DNA from: Phycisphaerae bacterium
Lineage (GTDB): Bacteria; Planctomycetota; Phycisphaerae; UBA1845; UTPLA1
Direction of reading: 5' to 3'
Length of the DNA stretch: 64,000 nucleotides
Assembly: GCA_023150615.1 (NCBI GenBank)
Contig: JAKLKO010000001.1
Coordinates: forward strand, 124,001 to 188,000
Every line of letters starts with the position of its first letter. Position 1 is the first letter of the stretch. The position numbers were made by a program, and so were the translations under genes. The notes beneath the pieces were generated by a model that searched no databases, was not told where the DNA came from, and saw only the letters and a program-made list of their open reading frames with translations. Below are positions 40,425 through 49,551 of the stretch, one piece after another.

Positions 40425-41504
40425 GTGAAAGCCTACGCACGCAGCGCAACGAATCGACGCGAGGCCGCATCGCTGCATCGATACGGCCGCATGATACCCA
40501 GGCACGGTCGCAGTGCCTCGAACGGCCTCCGATGGGCGGCGATCCTGCTGGCGACCGCAACCCTCGGCGTCCACGCCGCGGAACCTGCAGCCCGGTACGA
40601 AACGATTCACGTCGTGCAGCGCGGCGCGAACACCGGCCGGCCGCTCGTGTTTCTCCCGCCGCTCGGATTCCCGGGCAGCGTGTACGACGCCGTTGCGCGC
40701 GAGTTCGAGCAGGACCACCCGATCTACCTTGTCACGTATTGCGGGACGGAGGGCATCCCGGCGCCCGCGCCACCGCTGTTGTCGAAGACCATCGAAGACG
40801 TTGCGCGGCTGCTTCGCGAGAAGAACCTCGACAGGCCGGTCCTCGTCGGACATCTGCTCGGCGCTCACATTGCGATCCACGTTGCCGCGCGCCATCCGGA
40901 TCGAGTCGGCGGCCTGGCGATCGCGCCGCAGATGGCCCGGCGTCCGCCGAAGGAGGCGCGGCGTCAAGTCGCGGACATGCTTTCGGTGCAGCTTCGCGAG
41001 ACGGCCGATGACATGTGGAAGCCGCTGCTGCTCGCCAACGTCCGCGACAACTGCAACGATGAGAAGCTGGCCGCGTCACTTTCGGAGCAGATCCTCCGCG
41101 TGGATCGCGGCGCTTACACTGCGTACCTCACCGATCAGGTCGCCGATCCGATTGAGGATGAACTGCCCAAGATCGCCGTACCGGCACTGATGATCGCGCC
41201 GTTCGGCCGCCCGCCCCCGACGCAGACCGATGAATTCAAGGACATGCGCCCGAGCGAGTACGCGCGATGGATCGAGGGCGAGCTGGCCGAAATGTATCCG
41301 GGGGTGCGGCGGTGCGACATCGAGTCGGTCAAGCAATCGAACAACTTTCCCATGCAGGAGCAGCCGATTCGCGTCGTCCGCATCCTGCGGCAGTACCTCC
41401 GCAAGCTCGCCGATCCGGATTCGAAGTGGGAATCGACGATTCCGAAGGAGCGAGCGGTGCACGGCGCGAACGACCCGCAAACGCCGCCGGCGGGAGGTTC
41501 CTGA
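40425..41504 (+). CDS. Exported alpha/beta-hydrolase-fold protein, catalytic triad lost
   Basis: A 359-residue protein with a signal peptide (AILLATATLGVHA, cleavage near AEP) and an alpha/beta hydrolase domain close to the homoserine acetyltransferase/PhaC-like group: PLVFLPPLGFPGSVYDAVAR, then the nucleophile elbow, then ARHPDRVGGLAIAPQMARRP. The elbow reads VGHLLGAH (codon CTG), so Leu replaces the nucleophile Ser; the C-terminal segment is SNNFPMQEQP where active relatives have GHFPM, so Asn replaces the catalytic His. It is therefore likely a pseudo-enzyme. GAGGA precedes the GTG at 40425; ATG 40491 is an alternative without a Shine-Dalgarno. The stop overlaps cysE (TGATG). Confidence 0.82.
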   Translation: MKAYARSATNRREAASLHRYGRMIPRHGRSASNGLRWAAILLATATLGVHAAEPAARYETIHVVQRGANTGRPLVFLPPLGFPGSVYDAVAREFEQDHPIYLVTYCGTEGIPAPAPPLLSKTIEDVARLLREKNLDRPVLVGHLLGAHIAIHVAARHPDRVGGLAIAPQMARRPPKEARRQVADMLSVQLRETADDMWKPLLLANVRDNCNDEKLAASLSEQILRVDRGAYTAYLTDQVADPIEDELPKIAVPALMIAPFGRPPPTQTDEFKDMRPSEYARWIEGELAEMYPGVRRCDIESVKQSNNFPMQEQPIRVVRILRQYLRKLADPDSKWESTIPKERAVHGANDPQTPPAGGS

Positions 41505-42475
41505 TGATCGGAGAATTCGACCTCGACGACCGGCTTCCGGGCCTCGTCGATCGACTCTGTGAGAACTACCGGGGCGAGCCGCGGACGCGACACATCGGCC
41601 GCGGATATCTCCCCAGCCGCGAGGAGATCACGCGGATCATCGAGATGCTGCTCGAACTGGCCTATCCGGGCTACGTCGGGCGGCAGGACCTCTCCGAAGC
41701 AAACGTCCGTTATCACGTCGGGGAGCTATTGCCCCGGCTCGCGACGAAGCTGTACTTCCAGATCTTCCGCGGCCTCTGCTACCGGAACGAGATCGAAGGC
41801 CGCTATGACCCGCACGGCGGAAGCGATCAGGCCCTGCCGTTCGATGCGAAGGCGCGCGAATTGACGTACGGATTCCTTGAACGCACGCCGACGACCCGCG
41901 ATCGGCTGGCGCTCGACGTGCAGGCGGCGTACGACGGCGATCCGGCCGCGACGAACTTCGACGAGATCATCATGTCCTACCCGGGGCTGCTGGCCGTCAC
42001 GGTCTACCGTTTTGCGCACGAGCTGGCGCAGCTCGACGTGCCGCTGCTGCCGCGGATCATGACGGAGTGGTCGCACCGCGTCACGGGCATCGACATTCAC
42101 CCGAATGCGCGGATCGGCGACAGCTTCTTTATCGATCACGGCACGGGCGTCGTCATCGGCGAGACGACGGAGATCGGAAACAACGTGAAGATCTACCAGG
42201 GCGTGACGCTCGGGGCGCTGTCGTTCCTCAAGGACGAGCGCGGCCGCATGGTGAAGGGCTACAAGCGCCATCCAACGGTGCGGGACAACGTCACAATCTA
42301 CGCCAACGCCATCATCCTCGGCGGAGACACGGTTCTCGGCGAAGGGTGCACCATCGGCGGCTCGACGTTCGTCACCTCAAGCGTTCCGCCCGGCTGCACG
42401 GTTTCGACCGCCGCGCCCGAACTCCGCGTGCGGCGCGGTCGCCCCGCAGCGGGCGGGCCGGACTTTCAGATCTGA
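41504..42475 (+). CDS. cysE: Serine O-acetyltransferase
   Basis: Acetylates serine to O-acetylserine, the first step of cysteine synthesis. The 323-residue protein has an N-terminal helical domain with SYPGLLAVTVYRFAHELAQL, then the left-handed beta-helix: TGIDIHPNARIGDSFFIDHG, TGVVIGETTEIGNNVKIYQG, VTLGALSFLKDERG and RHPTVRDNVTIYANAIILGG. It matches the long anaerobe-type CysE seen in other deep-branching bacteria. GGGAGG lies before the ATG, which overlaps the stop of the upstream hydrolase-like gene by TGATG, so the two are translationally coupled. That neighbour carries a fold related to acyltransferases of the same amino-acid group, though inactive. Confidence 0.93.
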   Translation: MIGEFDLDDRLPGLVDRLCENYRGEPRTRHIGRGYLPSREEITRIIEMLLELAYPGYVGRQDLSEANVRYHVGELLPRLATKLYFQIFRGLCYRNEIEGRYDPHGGSDQALPFDAKARELTYGFLERTPTTRDRLALDVQAAYDGDPAATNFDEIIMSYPGLLAVTVYRFAHELAQLDVPLLPRIMTEWSHRVTGIDIHPNARIGDSFFIDHGTGVVIGETTEIGNNVKIYQGVTLGALSFLKDERGRMVKGYKRHPTVRDNVTIYANAIILGGDTVLGEGCTIGGSTFVTSSVPPGCTVSTAAPELRVRRGRPAAGGPDFQI

Positions 42476-42523
42476 CGCGGCGCCGGCCGATTGGGGAATC
42501 GCGCCAAGCCATCGGCCCGCCGG

Positions 42524-42529
42524 TATAAT
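42524..42529 (+). promoter_or_regulatory. Consensus -10 upstream of nadE
   Basis: TATAAT at 42524-42529, 69 nt before the nadE ATG. No convincing -35 at 16-18 nt, so support is limited to this hexamer. Confidence 0.35.
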
Positions 42530-42598
42530 CCCCCGCCGGACCGCGTTCGCGCGCTGCGGGTTCGCGGGTGGCCCGCTGGAATCTGACGACTCCTGCCG

Positions 42599-44260
42599 AT
42601 GCGGATAGCGCTCGCTCAACTCAACCCCATCGTCGGCGATCTCGACGGCAACACGCGGCGGATTCTCGCGGCGATCGAGGAGTCGCGCGGGCACGGCGCC
42701 GACCTGGTCGTGTTTCCCGAGCTCGTGCTGCTCGGATATCCGCCGAAGGACCTGTTGCTCAAGCCGCACTTCATCCGCAGGTCGCAGGACGCGCTGCGTC
42801 AGATCGCTTCGGCCGCCCGCGGCGTGACCGCGCTGGTGGGTTTCGCCGAGCCCAACCCCGGTCCGACGGGCCGGTCGCTGTTCAACGCCGTCGCCGTCTG
42901 TCGCGACGGCAGGGTGGTCGCGACGCATCAGAAGACGCTGCTGCCGACGTACGATGTGTTCGACGAGTCGCGCTATTTCGAGCCGGGGGCGCGGCGCGCG
43001 ATCGAGACCATCTCCGACGCGGACGGTCGCGCGGTGCGCGTCGGCATCAGCATCTGCGAAGACATGTGGGTCGATCCGGCGCTGCTGCCGCGCAGCCTGT
43101 ACGCGACGGACCCGGCGGCGGAGCTGGCGCAGGCCGGCGCAGAGCTGATCATCAACGTCAGCGCGTCGCCCTTCGTGGCCGGCAAGGATGCGCTGCGCCA
43201 TGAGCTGATCCGGCACCATGCGACGCGGCACGGCGTGCCGATCGTCTACGTGAACCAGGTCGGCGGGAACGATGACCTGGTGTTCGACGGGGCGAGTGAG
43301 GTGGTCCATCCAGCGCACGGCGTGGTGGCGCGGGCGCGGGCATTCGAGGAAGACCTGCGTGTGGTCGATCCGTGGACGGCGCCGCGCGGCGACGACGTGC
43401 TTGCGTACCCCGACACGCTGTCGTCGATCTACCAGGCGCTGGTGCTCGGGACGCGCGATTATGTACGGAAGTGCGGCTTCTCGGGCGTGGTGCTCGGACT
43501 GTCGGGCGGCATCGACTCCGCGCTGACGGCGGTGATCGCGGTCGATGCGCTCGGTCCGGGCGCGGTGCACGGCGTGGCAATGCCCTCGCGCTTCAGCAGC
43601 GATCACAGCCTCGCGGACGGCCGCCAGCTCGCGAAAAACCTCGGCATCGACTTCCGCATCATCTCGATCGACAGCGTGCACGCCCAGATGGAGGCCGGGC
43701 TGCGCGAGACGTTCGCCGGCCGCGAGCCGGACATCGCCGAGGAGAACATCCAGGCGCGGATTCGAGGCAACATCCTGATGGCGCTTTCGAACAAGTTCGG
43801 CTGGCTGCTTCTGACGACCGGCAACAAGAGCGAGCTGGCCGTCGGGTACTGCACGCTGTACGGCGACATGTGCGGCGGGCTGGCGGTCATCAGCGACGTG
43901 CCGAAGACTACGGTTTACGAGCTGGCGCGGTGGGTCAACGCGCGCGGCGAAACGCCGCGAATCCCGGAGCGCTCGATCGAGAAGCCGCCGTCGGCCGAGT
44001 TGCGACCGAACCAGACCGACCAGGACACGCTCCCGCCCTATCCGATCCTCGACGCGATCCTCAAGTGCTACATCGAGGACCTGCAATCGGCCGATGAGAT
44101 CGTATCGGCGGGATTCGACCCGGCGACGGTCCGGGACGTGATCCGCAAGGTCGATCTCAACGAGTACAAGCGGAAGCAGGCCGCCGTCGGGCTGAAGGTA
44201 ACCTCCCGTGCGTTCGGTTCCGGCCGCCGAATGCCGATCGCCGCGCGATACGTGCAGTGA
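42599..44260 (+). CDS. nadE: Glutamine-dependent NAD+ synthetase
   Basis: Forms NAD+ from nicotinate adenine dinucleotide using glutamine. The 553 residues hold an N-terminal nitrilase-type glutaminase domain, with Glu in VVFPELVLLGYPPKDLL, Lys in VVATHQKTLLPTYDVFDE and the catalytic Cys in VGISICEDMWVDPALL, and a C-terminal synthetase domain with the P-loop LGLSGGIDSALTAVIAVDAL and LLTTGNKSELAVGYCTLYGD. Length and motif order are standard. It is followed after 20 nt by the FlgI-like gene, probably on the same transcript. Confidence 0.96.
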   Translation: MRIALAQLNPIVGDLDGNTRRILAAIEESRGHGADLVVFPELVLLGYPPKDLLLKPHFIRRSQDALRQIASAARGVTALVGFAEPNPGPTGRSLFNAVAVCRDGRVVATHQKTLLPTYDVFDESRYFEPGARRAIETISDADGRAVRVGISICEDMWVDPALLPRSLYATDPAAELAQAGAELIINVSASPFVAGKDALRHELIRHHATRHGVPIVYVNQVGGNDDLVFDGASEVVHPAHGVVARARAFEEDLRVVDPWTAPRGDDVLAYPDTLSSIYQALVLGTRDYVRKCGFSGVVLGLSGGIDSALTAVIAVDALGPGAVHGVAMPSRFSSDHSLADGRQLAKNLGIDFRIISIDSVHAQMEAGLRETFAGREPDIAEENIQARIRGNILMALSNKFGWLLLTTGNKSELAVGYCTLYGDMCGGLAVISDVPKTTVYELARWVNARGETPRIPERSIEKPPSAELRPNQTDQDTLPPYPILDAILKCYIEDLQSADEIVSAGFDPATVRDVIRKVDLNEYKRKQAAVGLKVTSRAFGSGRRMPIAARYVQ

Positions 44261-44280
44261 AGCCCTGACCGAGACACGCG

Positions 44281-45999
44281 ATGAACCGCTCCGTTCTGAT
44301 GCGCTGGACTGCGCTCGTCGCCACGGCCGCGATGCTGCCGGCTTGCGACCAGATGGAAAAGCAGTGGAACGCGGCATTCCGCAAGAAACCGGTTGAGCCC
44401 CAGTCGACGCTCGAAGAGCGAATCCCCGACAGCAAGGCGTTCGAAGGCACGGTGCAGTCGCTCTGCTACCTCGAGGGCATGCGGAAGATCGTCGTCCGCG
44501 GCTACGGGATCGTCGTCGGGCTCGCCGGCACTGGCGGGACCGACTGCCCGGACGAAATCCGCAAGTATCTGACCAAGGAAGTGCTCCGCCGGCAGGTCGA
44601 TCCGGCCGTGCGGCTCAACCCGCGCGACCTGCTGAACAGCAAGGACACCGCCGTGGTCGTCGTCACGGCCGAGATTCCGGCCGCGGCGCAGGCCGGGGCG
44701 CGCTTCGATGTCGTCGTCCGCGCGCAGGGGAACCAGACCGTGTCGCTCGACGGCGGATCGCTGCTCGAGTGCGATCTGAAGCTGCTGGCCGGATCGCCGC
44801 GCGGCATCATCGAGGGCAAGACGCTGGCCGTCGCCGCCGGGCCGATCTTCATCTCGAATCTTGCGAAGGAGGGCGCGGAGCGCGCGGAACTGCGCACGGG
44901 TCGGATTCTCGGCGGCGGGATGCTCAAGGAGGATCGGCGGGTGCGACTGACGCTGACGACCCCGGCCTACAACGTCGCGGCGCGGCTCCGTGATCGATTG
45001 AACGGACGCTTCGGGGCGACGGAACCGGTGGCCGACGCCGTGTCGCCGGAGTCGATCCAGCTCAAGATTCCGGCCGAGTATCGCGGGCGGGAGCGGCGGT
45101 TTCTTGACCTCGTGCTGCACACGACGCAGCACGGGAACCCCGACTTCGTGCAGCGCCGCGCGAAGGAGCTCGCCGAGGAAATCGGTCATCCGGACGCGCT
45201 TTACGAGGACATCTCGCTGGCCTGGGAGGCGATGGGGCGGACCGTGCTTCCGATCGTTCGCGGTCAGTACGCCAATCCCAACGTCGCCGCCAGCTTCTAT
45301 TCGGCCCGCGCCGGCGTACGGCTGCTGGACGACGCGGCGATCGACGTGCTGGGCCGGCACGCGTTGCAACGCAACAACGCCCTGCGTCGCTTCGCGGCCG
45401 AAGAGCTGAGCAGCGTCACGCACTCGCGCCGCGGTGCGGACGTCCTGCGGCAGTTGCTCGCGGACGAAGACAATCGCATCCGTCTGATCGCCGGGGAGGG
45501 GCTGCGGAACCTGCAGGATTCCGGCGTCGATGTCTATCGCGTCGGAACGGACAACTTCCTTCTGGAGGTCGTCGATGCGCCGGAGCCGGCCGTCGTGCAG
45601 ATCGCGACGTCGGACACGCCGCGGATCACGCTGCTCGGGCGGAACATCCGCCTGACGCCGCCCGCGATCTACCGCGACGAACTGATCACGTTCAGCGCTG
45701 ACGCGGGGGACAAACAGCTTCGCATCACGCGGGTCAATCCGCACACCAAGGTCGCGTCGCCGCTGCTGAGCGGCCCGCTCGACCTCGCGGAACTGCTGAG
45801 ATTCCTCGGCGGACGGCCGAACGACGACGGCAACGGAAACGTCACGGGCCTGGGACTCAACTACTCGCACGTAGCGAGGATCGTCTACAGCCTCGGTCAG
45901 GACCGCACGCTTCCGGCAACGGTCATCTTGCAGCGGCCGACGGTGTCGGATCAGTTGTGGAAACTCAAGACGCCGCAGCGGGCGGAGTCGGAGCTGTGA
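44281..45999 (+). CDS. FlgI-like (flagellar P-ring domain) lipoprotein
   Basis: A 572-residue lipoprotein; the signal peptide ends TAAMLPAC with the lipid-accepting Cys near residue 21. Residues 60-290 match the flagellar P-ring protein FlgI: LEGMRKIVVRGYGIVVGLAG, TGGTDCPDEIRKYL, GARFDVVVRAQGNQTVSLDG, GGSLLECDLKLLAG and LTLTTPAYNVAARLRDRLNG. The region near 360-410 looks like HEAT-type helices (LRRFAAEELSSVTHSRRGAD, VLRQLLADEDNRIRLIAGEG), and the C-terminus is beta-rich. No flagellar gene is near. It probably uses the P-ring fold in an envelope structure unrelated to motility. Confidence 0.82.
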   Translation: MNRSVLMRWTALVATAAMLPACDQMEKQWNAAFRKKPVEPQSTLEERIPDSKAFEGTVQSLCYLEGMRKIVVRGYGIVVGLAGTGGTDCPDEIRKYLTKEVLRRQVDPAVRLNPRDLLNSKDTAVVVVTAEIPAAAQAGARFDVVVRAQGNQTVSLDGGSLLECDLKLLAGSPRGIIEGKTLAVAAGPIFISNLAKEGAERAELRTGRILGGGMLKEDRRVRLTLTTPAYNVAARLRDRLNGRFGATEPVADAVSPESIQLKIPAEYRGRERRFLDLVLHTTQHGNPDFVQRRAKELAEEIGHPDALYEDISLAWEAMGRTVLPIVRGQYANPNVAASFYSARAGVRLLDDAAIDVLGRHALQRNNALRRFAAEELSSVTHSRRGADVLRQLLADEDNRIRLIAGEGLRNLQDSGVDVYRVGTDNFLLEVVDAPEPAVVQIATSDTPRITLLGRNIRLTPPAIYRDELITFSADAGDKQLRITRVNPHTKVASPLLSGPLDLAELLRFLGGRPNDDGNGNVTGLGLNYSHVARIVYSLGQDRTLPATVILQRPTVSDQLWKLKTPQRAESEL

Positions 46000-46054
46000 C
46001 GGCGTGCGCGGACGGAGTCGCGGCCCGACGCGGCGCGGACGACGCACCCGTGGT

Positions 46055-46084
46055 TTGACGCCGCGCGAACTCGAGTCGTATGAT
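46055..46084 (+). promoter_or_regulatory. Sigma-70 promoter for the sulfotransferase-fold gene
   Basis: TTGACG (46055-46060) and TATGAT (46079-46084) are separated by 18 nt, the best match to the E. coli consensus in the window. Transcription would start near 46091, 31 nt before the ATG at 46122. Confidence 0.65.
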
Positions 46085-46121
46085 CCGGTCTTCAACCGCG
46101 TGAAGGGAGCGACTCCGTATC

Positions 46122-46697
46122 ATGACCCGACCTTATGTCTCCATCGTGTCCGGCCTGCCGCGTTCCGGGACGTCCATGATGATGCGCATGCTGGAAGCGG
46201 GTGGGATTCCCGCGCTGGTGGACAACATCCGCAAGGCGGACGAGGACAATCCGCTGGGGTATTACGAATTCGAGCCGGTCAAGCAGACGAAGAAGGACGC
46301 CTCGTGGCTCCGGGACGCCGTCGGCAAGGTCGTGAAGATGGTGCACGTCCTGCTGCTCGACCTGCCGCTCGACCGCGAGTACCGCGTCGTGTTCATGCGG
46401 CGCGAGATGGCCGAAGTGCTCAAGTCGCAGGACGTAATGCTCGAACGACACGGCAAGAAGAAGAGCGAGGACTTGAAACCGGACGACCTGACGCGCATCT
46501 TTCTGGCGCAGGTCGCCAAGGTCCAGGACCACCTGAAGAACAACTCCTGCTTCCGCGTGATCGAGGTCAAGTACAACGACGTGATGTCGAATCCACTGCC
46601 ACAGGTAGAGGCCATCAACCGCTTCTTTGACGGCACCCTCGACGTGCAGGCCATGGCCCGCGTCGTCGATCCGTCGCTCTACCGGCAGCGCACCTGA
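46122..46697 (+). CDS. Small sulfotransferase-fold P-loop protein
   Basis: A 191-residue protein with the sulfotransferase-type PAPS loop SGLPRSGTSMMMRMLEAGGI directly at the N-terminus and the second PAPS contact in YRVVFMRREMAEVLKSQDVM. The acceptor domain is short; sulfotransferases usually exceed 250 residues. The C-terminus (VKYNDVMSNPLPQVEAINRF) still resembles the family. It could sulfate a small molecule or glycan, or be a related NTPase; the family is clear, the substrate is not. A strong promoter lies 38-67 nt upstream, and AGGGAG is 13 nt before the ATG. Convergent with the Gly-rich lipoprotein. Confidence 0.85.
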   Translation: MTRPYVSIVSGLPRSGTSMMMRMLEAGGIPALVDNIRKADEDNPLGYYEFEPVKQTKKDASWLRDAVGKVVKMVHVLLLDLPLDREYRVVFMRREMAEVLKSQDVMLERHGKKKSEDLKPDDLTRIFLAQVAKVQDHLKNNSCFRVIEVKYNDVMSNPLPQVEAINRFFDGTLDVQAMARVVDPSLYRQRT

Positions 46698-46712
46698 ACC
46701 GGCCGACGGACC

Positions 46713-47474
46713 TCAGGGGAGCTTGACCACCTCGATCTGCGTTCCGCCCGAGTCGCGATACTCGTAGATCGCGCCTGCCGTCGCGGGCGACTCGACGAAG
46801 TTCACGTCGGCGAAGATGTTGTTCGGATCTCGGGCCAGCACGCGGAGGCGATTGCACTTCGGCACGGTGACCGTTTGCATCGCTCCCGCGGCCATCGTGA
46901 ACGACGGCGAGACCGCCGCGTTGCGGAAGACAAAGATGTTCAGCGTCTTCGTCGACATGTTCTCCAGCGTGTACACGACGAGCTCGGTCGATGTCCCGCC
47001 GCCGGAAAGCGACGTCGTCATCGCGCCGAAGCCGGCGGCGCTGTCCGCGAACGTCGCCTGCGCATCGTTGCACACCTCGACGCCGAATCCCTCGGTCTCC
47101 GGTCCACCGGGCGGCGTGAAGTTCTCCAGCGTGAAGCAGTCGCACGGCGTGATGTTGGGTACGACGAACTGCTGCCCGCCAGACAGATTGATCGTCTGCA
47201 ACGTGGCGCCGGCGACGCGGAACGACAGCGAAAGCATCCGCGCGGATTGATTAATCAGAGTCTCGGTTCGAGTCGTCGGCGTTCCCCCGCCTCCTCCCCC
47301 GCCGCCGCCGCCACCTCCGCCAGCACCCCCACCGCCGCCGCCTCCGCCGCCACCGCCGGTTCCGCCGCTACCGCCACCTCCGGCGGGAGGCAAACGCATG
47401 ATCGGACAGCCCGCGACGAGGATCGCCAGCGTCAACGCGATCAGGGCTTCAATCAAACGAGGCCATCGACGCAT
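46713..47474 (-). CDS. Glycine-rich-linker lipoprotein
   Basis: A 253-residue lipoprotein of unknown function. The signal peptide (IALTLAILVAGC) places the lipidated Cys near 23. A long Gly-only run (about residues 33-65) follows, then a beta-rich domain of about 185 residues with QSARMLSLSFRVAGATLQTI, FVVPNITPCDCFTLENFTPP and SPSFTMAAGAMQTVTVPKCN. Two copies of a similar strand-loop unit (VTVPKCNRLRVLA; FVVPNITPCDCFTL) suggest an internal duplication. TATACT at 47530-47535 (minus strand) is a candidate -10. It follows the ECF/anti-sigma/PDZ genes on the same strand but 70 nt away; shared transcription is uncertain. Confidence 0.7.
   Translation of the reverse strand: MRRWPRLIEALIALTLAILVAGCPIMRLPPAGGGGSGGTGGGGGGGGGGGAGGGGGGGGGGGGGTPTTRTETLINQSARMLSLSFRVAGATLQTINLSGGQQFVVPNITPCDCFTLENFTPPGGPETEGFGVEVCNDAQATFADSAAGFGAMTTSLSGGGTSTELVVYTLENMSTKTLNIFVFRNAAVSPSFTMAAGAMQTVTVPKCNRLRVLARDPNNIFADVNFVESPATAGAIYEYRDSGGTQIEVVKLP
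47281..47390 (-). repeat. Low-complexity GGN codon tract
   Basis: About 110 nt of near-continuous GGN codons (seen as CCN runs on the plus strand) encode the poly-Gly linker. Such tracts are prone to slippage, and length may vary between strains or be misassembled. Confidence 0.9.
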
Positions 47475-47544
47475 GGAACACTCCCGACGACGTCGGCGCG
47501 AGGTCGCCGCCGCGAAATCGTCCTACCTGAGTATATCGGCGGGA

Positions 47545-49551
47545 CTACGGACCCGGGTGCGCGGCGCTCGAATGGCCCCACCGGACGCGGAGATCCGCGC
47601 GGAATCCGCCTTCGCCGCTCGCACGGCGCCAGGCCGCGACCGAGTCGACCCGGTCCAGCAGCGCGATCAGGAATCGGACCGCCGCGATCGGGTCAAACGA
47701 GTCAGGATCGGCCAGCAATGGCGATGGAAGCGGGATCGTGAAATTGAACCGCGTCTCGCCGCGCTGGACACCGAACACGATCCGCCCGCGCGGCAGCGCC
47801 TCGAGAAATCGCTCGCGGACGCTACGCGCTGCACCCTCCGAGTCGAGCGGCCGGCCATCGACCGCCACGATCACGTCGCCCACTTCGAGGAATCTCGCGG
47901 CCGGAGAATTGGCGGCGACCTCGGCGACGATTGCCTCGCCCGGCACGGCCGAGTCACGAAGGCCCAGCCCGAGCCGCGCCTGGTGCGTCATGCGCTGTCG
48001 CGCCCAATCGCGCCAGAAGTCGGGCTTCAGGACGTCCGGGCGGCTTCGCTCGAGATGCGCCAGCCACGATCGCAGCATCGCGGCGGTCGGACGGCCGCGG
48101 AGCATCAGCCAATCGACCGTGGTGGACGCGTCGGGGAAGAGCTGCGTGATGCCCTCCTGCTCGGCGAGATAGGGTACTTCGCGGCGCATCGCCCGGATGA
48201 CGCTCGCGAGATAGCGGCGGTCGGTGGCCACAAGAAATGTATCGCCATCGGCGGCCCAACACAGCTCCATGTTTGCGAAGAACGGGCAACTCGTGCGCGC
48301 GGCGAGCAGCGCACCCACGTCGATCGAATGGACCTCGGCGCGCTCCGCAACGCGTCGAATCTGAATCGTCGGTCGCGTCGTCGGGGCGTCCGGGCCGCTG
48401 GTCGGGGTCAGCCACCACGCGCCGAGTTGAACAACGTCATCCAGCAGCGACACGACCTCGGCCGGCGTCTCGTGCTCGAAGAGGACGGCCGCCTGCGCCC
48501 GATCGAACGCGTTCGAATCCTGCGCCTCAATGCGGCTCACGACGAGCGTCACCGACGTGCCGAACCCGGCCGAAACCGACTCCGCCCGTCCGCGCGCGAG
48601 GCCCGTCAGCAGCGGGCGAACGAGCGAGGCGATGGCCGGCGCAGGACGCTTCGGCGCGGCGCCGCGTGCTGCGCCCAACCATGCCGACGCGTCGAACGGG
48701 CCGGACCACGCGAATACGACGTCGGCCGGCGCGGTCGCGATCAGCGAGCCCTGGCTCCAGATCTCGGCCGCGGGCAGCGACGGATCCCTTGCCCGAAACT
48801 CGCAGTGCATTTCGTTCGCACGGAATTCCAACCGCGCGAGCACGGCGCGCGAGCGATCGAGCGATGGTCGCGTCGTCGCCGGGCCAGAATCGGTGAAACG
48901 AACGTACGCCAGTCCGTCGAACCCCTCGCGAACGTCCGCCATCAACCCGCGGAACGCCGGCTCCTCGGCCAGCGAGGTCCCGCCCTTTCCGGCCATCAAC
49001 AGCACGGTTCGGAGCCAAAGGCCGCGCTCATCGCGTTCCGGTCCGAACAGGAGCGTCCGACCCCGGTGCGCGACGAGCAGTCCGCCGGGAACGCGGTGCC
49101 GCTCGACGGGGCCCATCGGGTCGAGCGCCGTGGCCTTCCACCGTTGCAGCAGGCGTCGAATGAGTTCCTCGTCGCCCACCTCCGCAAGGACCAGACCCTG
49201 GTCCCACTCGAGCGGATCGGTAGTCAGCAGCGCCGTTCGCAGGCCGAGAAGGCGCACGACCGCCTGCTCCGACGTCATGCCCAGCAACTGCTCGGTCCGC
49301 TGCTGCCAGGGCCGCGTCGTCGTCCGAGGCATGGCCGACTCGCCGAGGTCGCGCACGATCTGCCAGAGTCCGGCGCGGCGGAGGTGATGACGGATGACCG
49401 AGAGGTTTCGGAATTCGATGTAGAGCCGGACGTCAGACGGGACGCGCTCGGTCCAGTCAGACATCGGCTCCGGCGGAGCGGCGATCAGCGGCGCGGCCAT
49501 GACCGGAAGCGCGGCGTAGACGACGATGGCAAGCCGAGACAATCGGATCAT
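47545..49551 (-). CDS. Exported PDZ-domain protein, unknown family
   Basis: A 668-residue protein with a signal peptide (VYAALPVMAAPLIAA). The long middle region (50-560) has no family I recognise; it shows a repeated pattern of short beta strands and Trp/Leu-rich helices (VPSDVRLYIEFRNLSVIRHH, LGMTSEQAVVRLLGLRTALL, FANMELCWAADGDTFLVATD). The last 110 residues are a PDZ domain: LGLRDSAVPGEAIVAEVAAN, SPAARFLEVGDVIVAVDGRP. It lies 123 nt behind the anti-sigma gene on the same strand. A role in envelope stress sensing is plausible from PDZ plus sigma/anti-sigma context, but this is inference. Confidence 0.72.
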   Translation of the reverse strand: MIRLSRLAIVVYAALPVMAAPLIAAPPEPMSDWTERVPSDVRLYIEFRNLSVIRHHLRRAGLWQIVRDLGESAMPRTTTRPWQQRTEQLLGMTSEQAVVRLLGLRTALLTTDPLEWDQGLVLAEVGDEELIRRLLQRWKATALDPMGPVERHRVPGGLLVAHRGRTLLFGPERDERGLWLRTVLLMAGKGGTSLAEEPAFRGLMADVREGFDGLAYVRFTDSGPATTRPSLDRSRAVLARLEFRANEMHCEFRARDPSLPAAEIWSQGSLIATAPADVVFAWSGPFDASAWLGAARGAAPKRPAPAIASLVRPLLTGLARGRAESVSAGFGTSVTLVVSRIEAQDSNAFDRAQAAVLFEHETPAEVVSLLDDVVQLGAWWLTPTSGPDAPTTRPTIQIRRVAERAEVHSIDVGALLAARTSCPFFANMELCWAADGDTFLVATDRRYLASVIRAMRREVPYLAEQEGITQLFPDASTTVDWLMLRGRPTAAMLRSWLAHLERSRPDVLKPDFWRDWARQRMTHQARLGLGLRDSAVPGEAIVAEVAANSPAARFLEVGDVIVAVDGRPLDSEGAARSVRERFLEALPRGRIVFGVQRGETRFNFTIPLPSPLLADPDSFDPIAAVRFLIALLDRVDSVAAWRRASGEGGFRADLRVRWGHSSAAHPGP

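Noticed and set aside
39210-40967. Minus-strand frame opposite the zinc-ribbon membrane protein
   Set aside because: Composition typical of an antisense frame in GC-rich DNA; the plus-strand gene has a Shine-Dalgarno, zinc ribbon and membrane helices.
44068-46095. Minus-strand frame opposite nadE end and FlgI-like gene
   Set aside because: Arg/Val/Asp-rich shadow of two supported genes; no start signal or domain.
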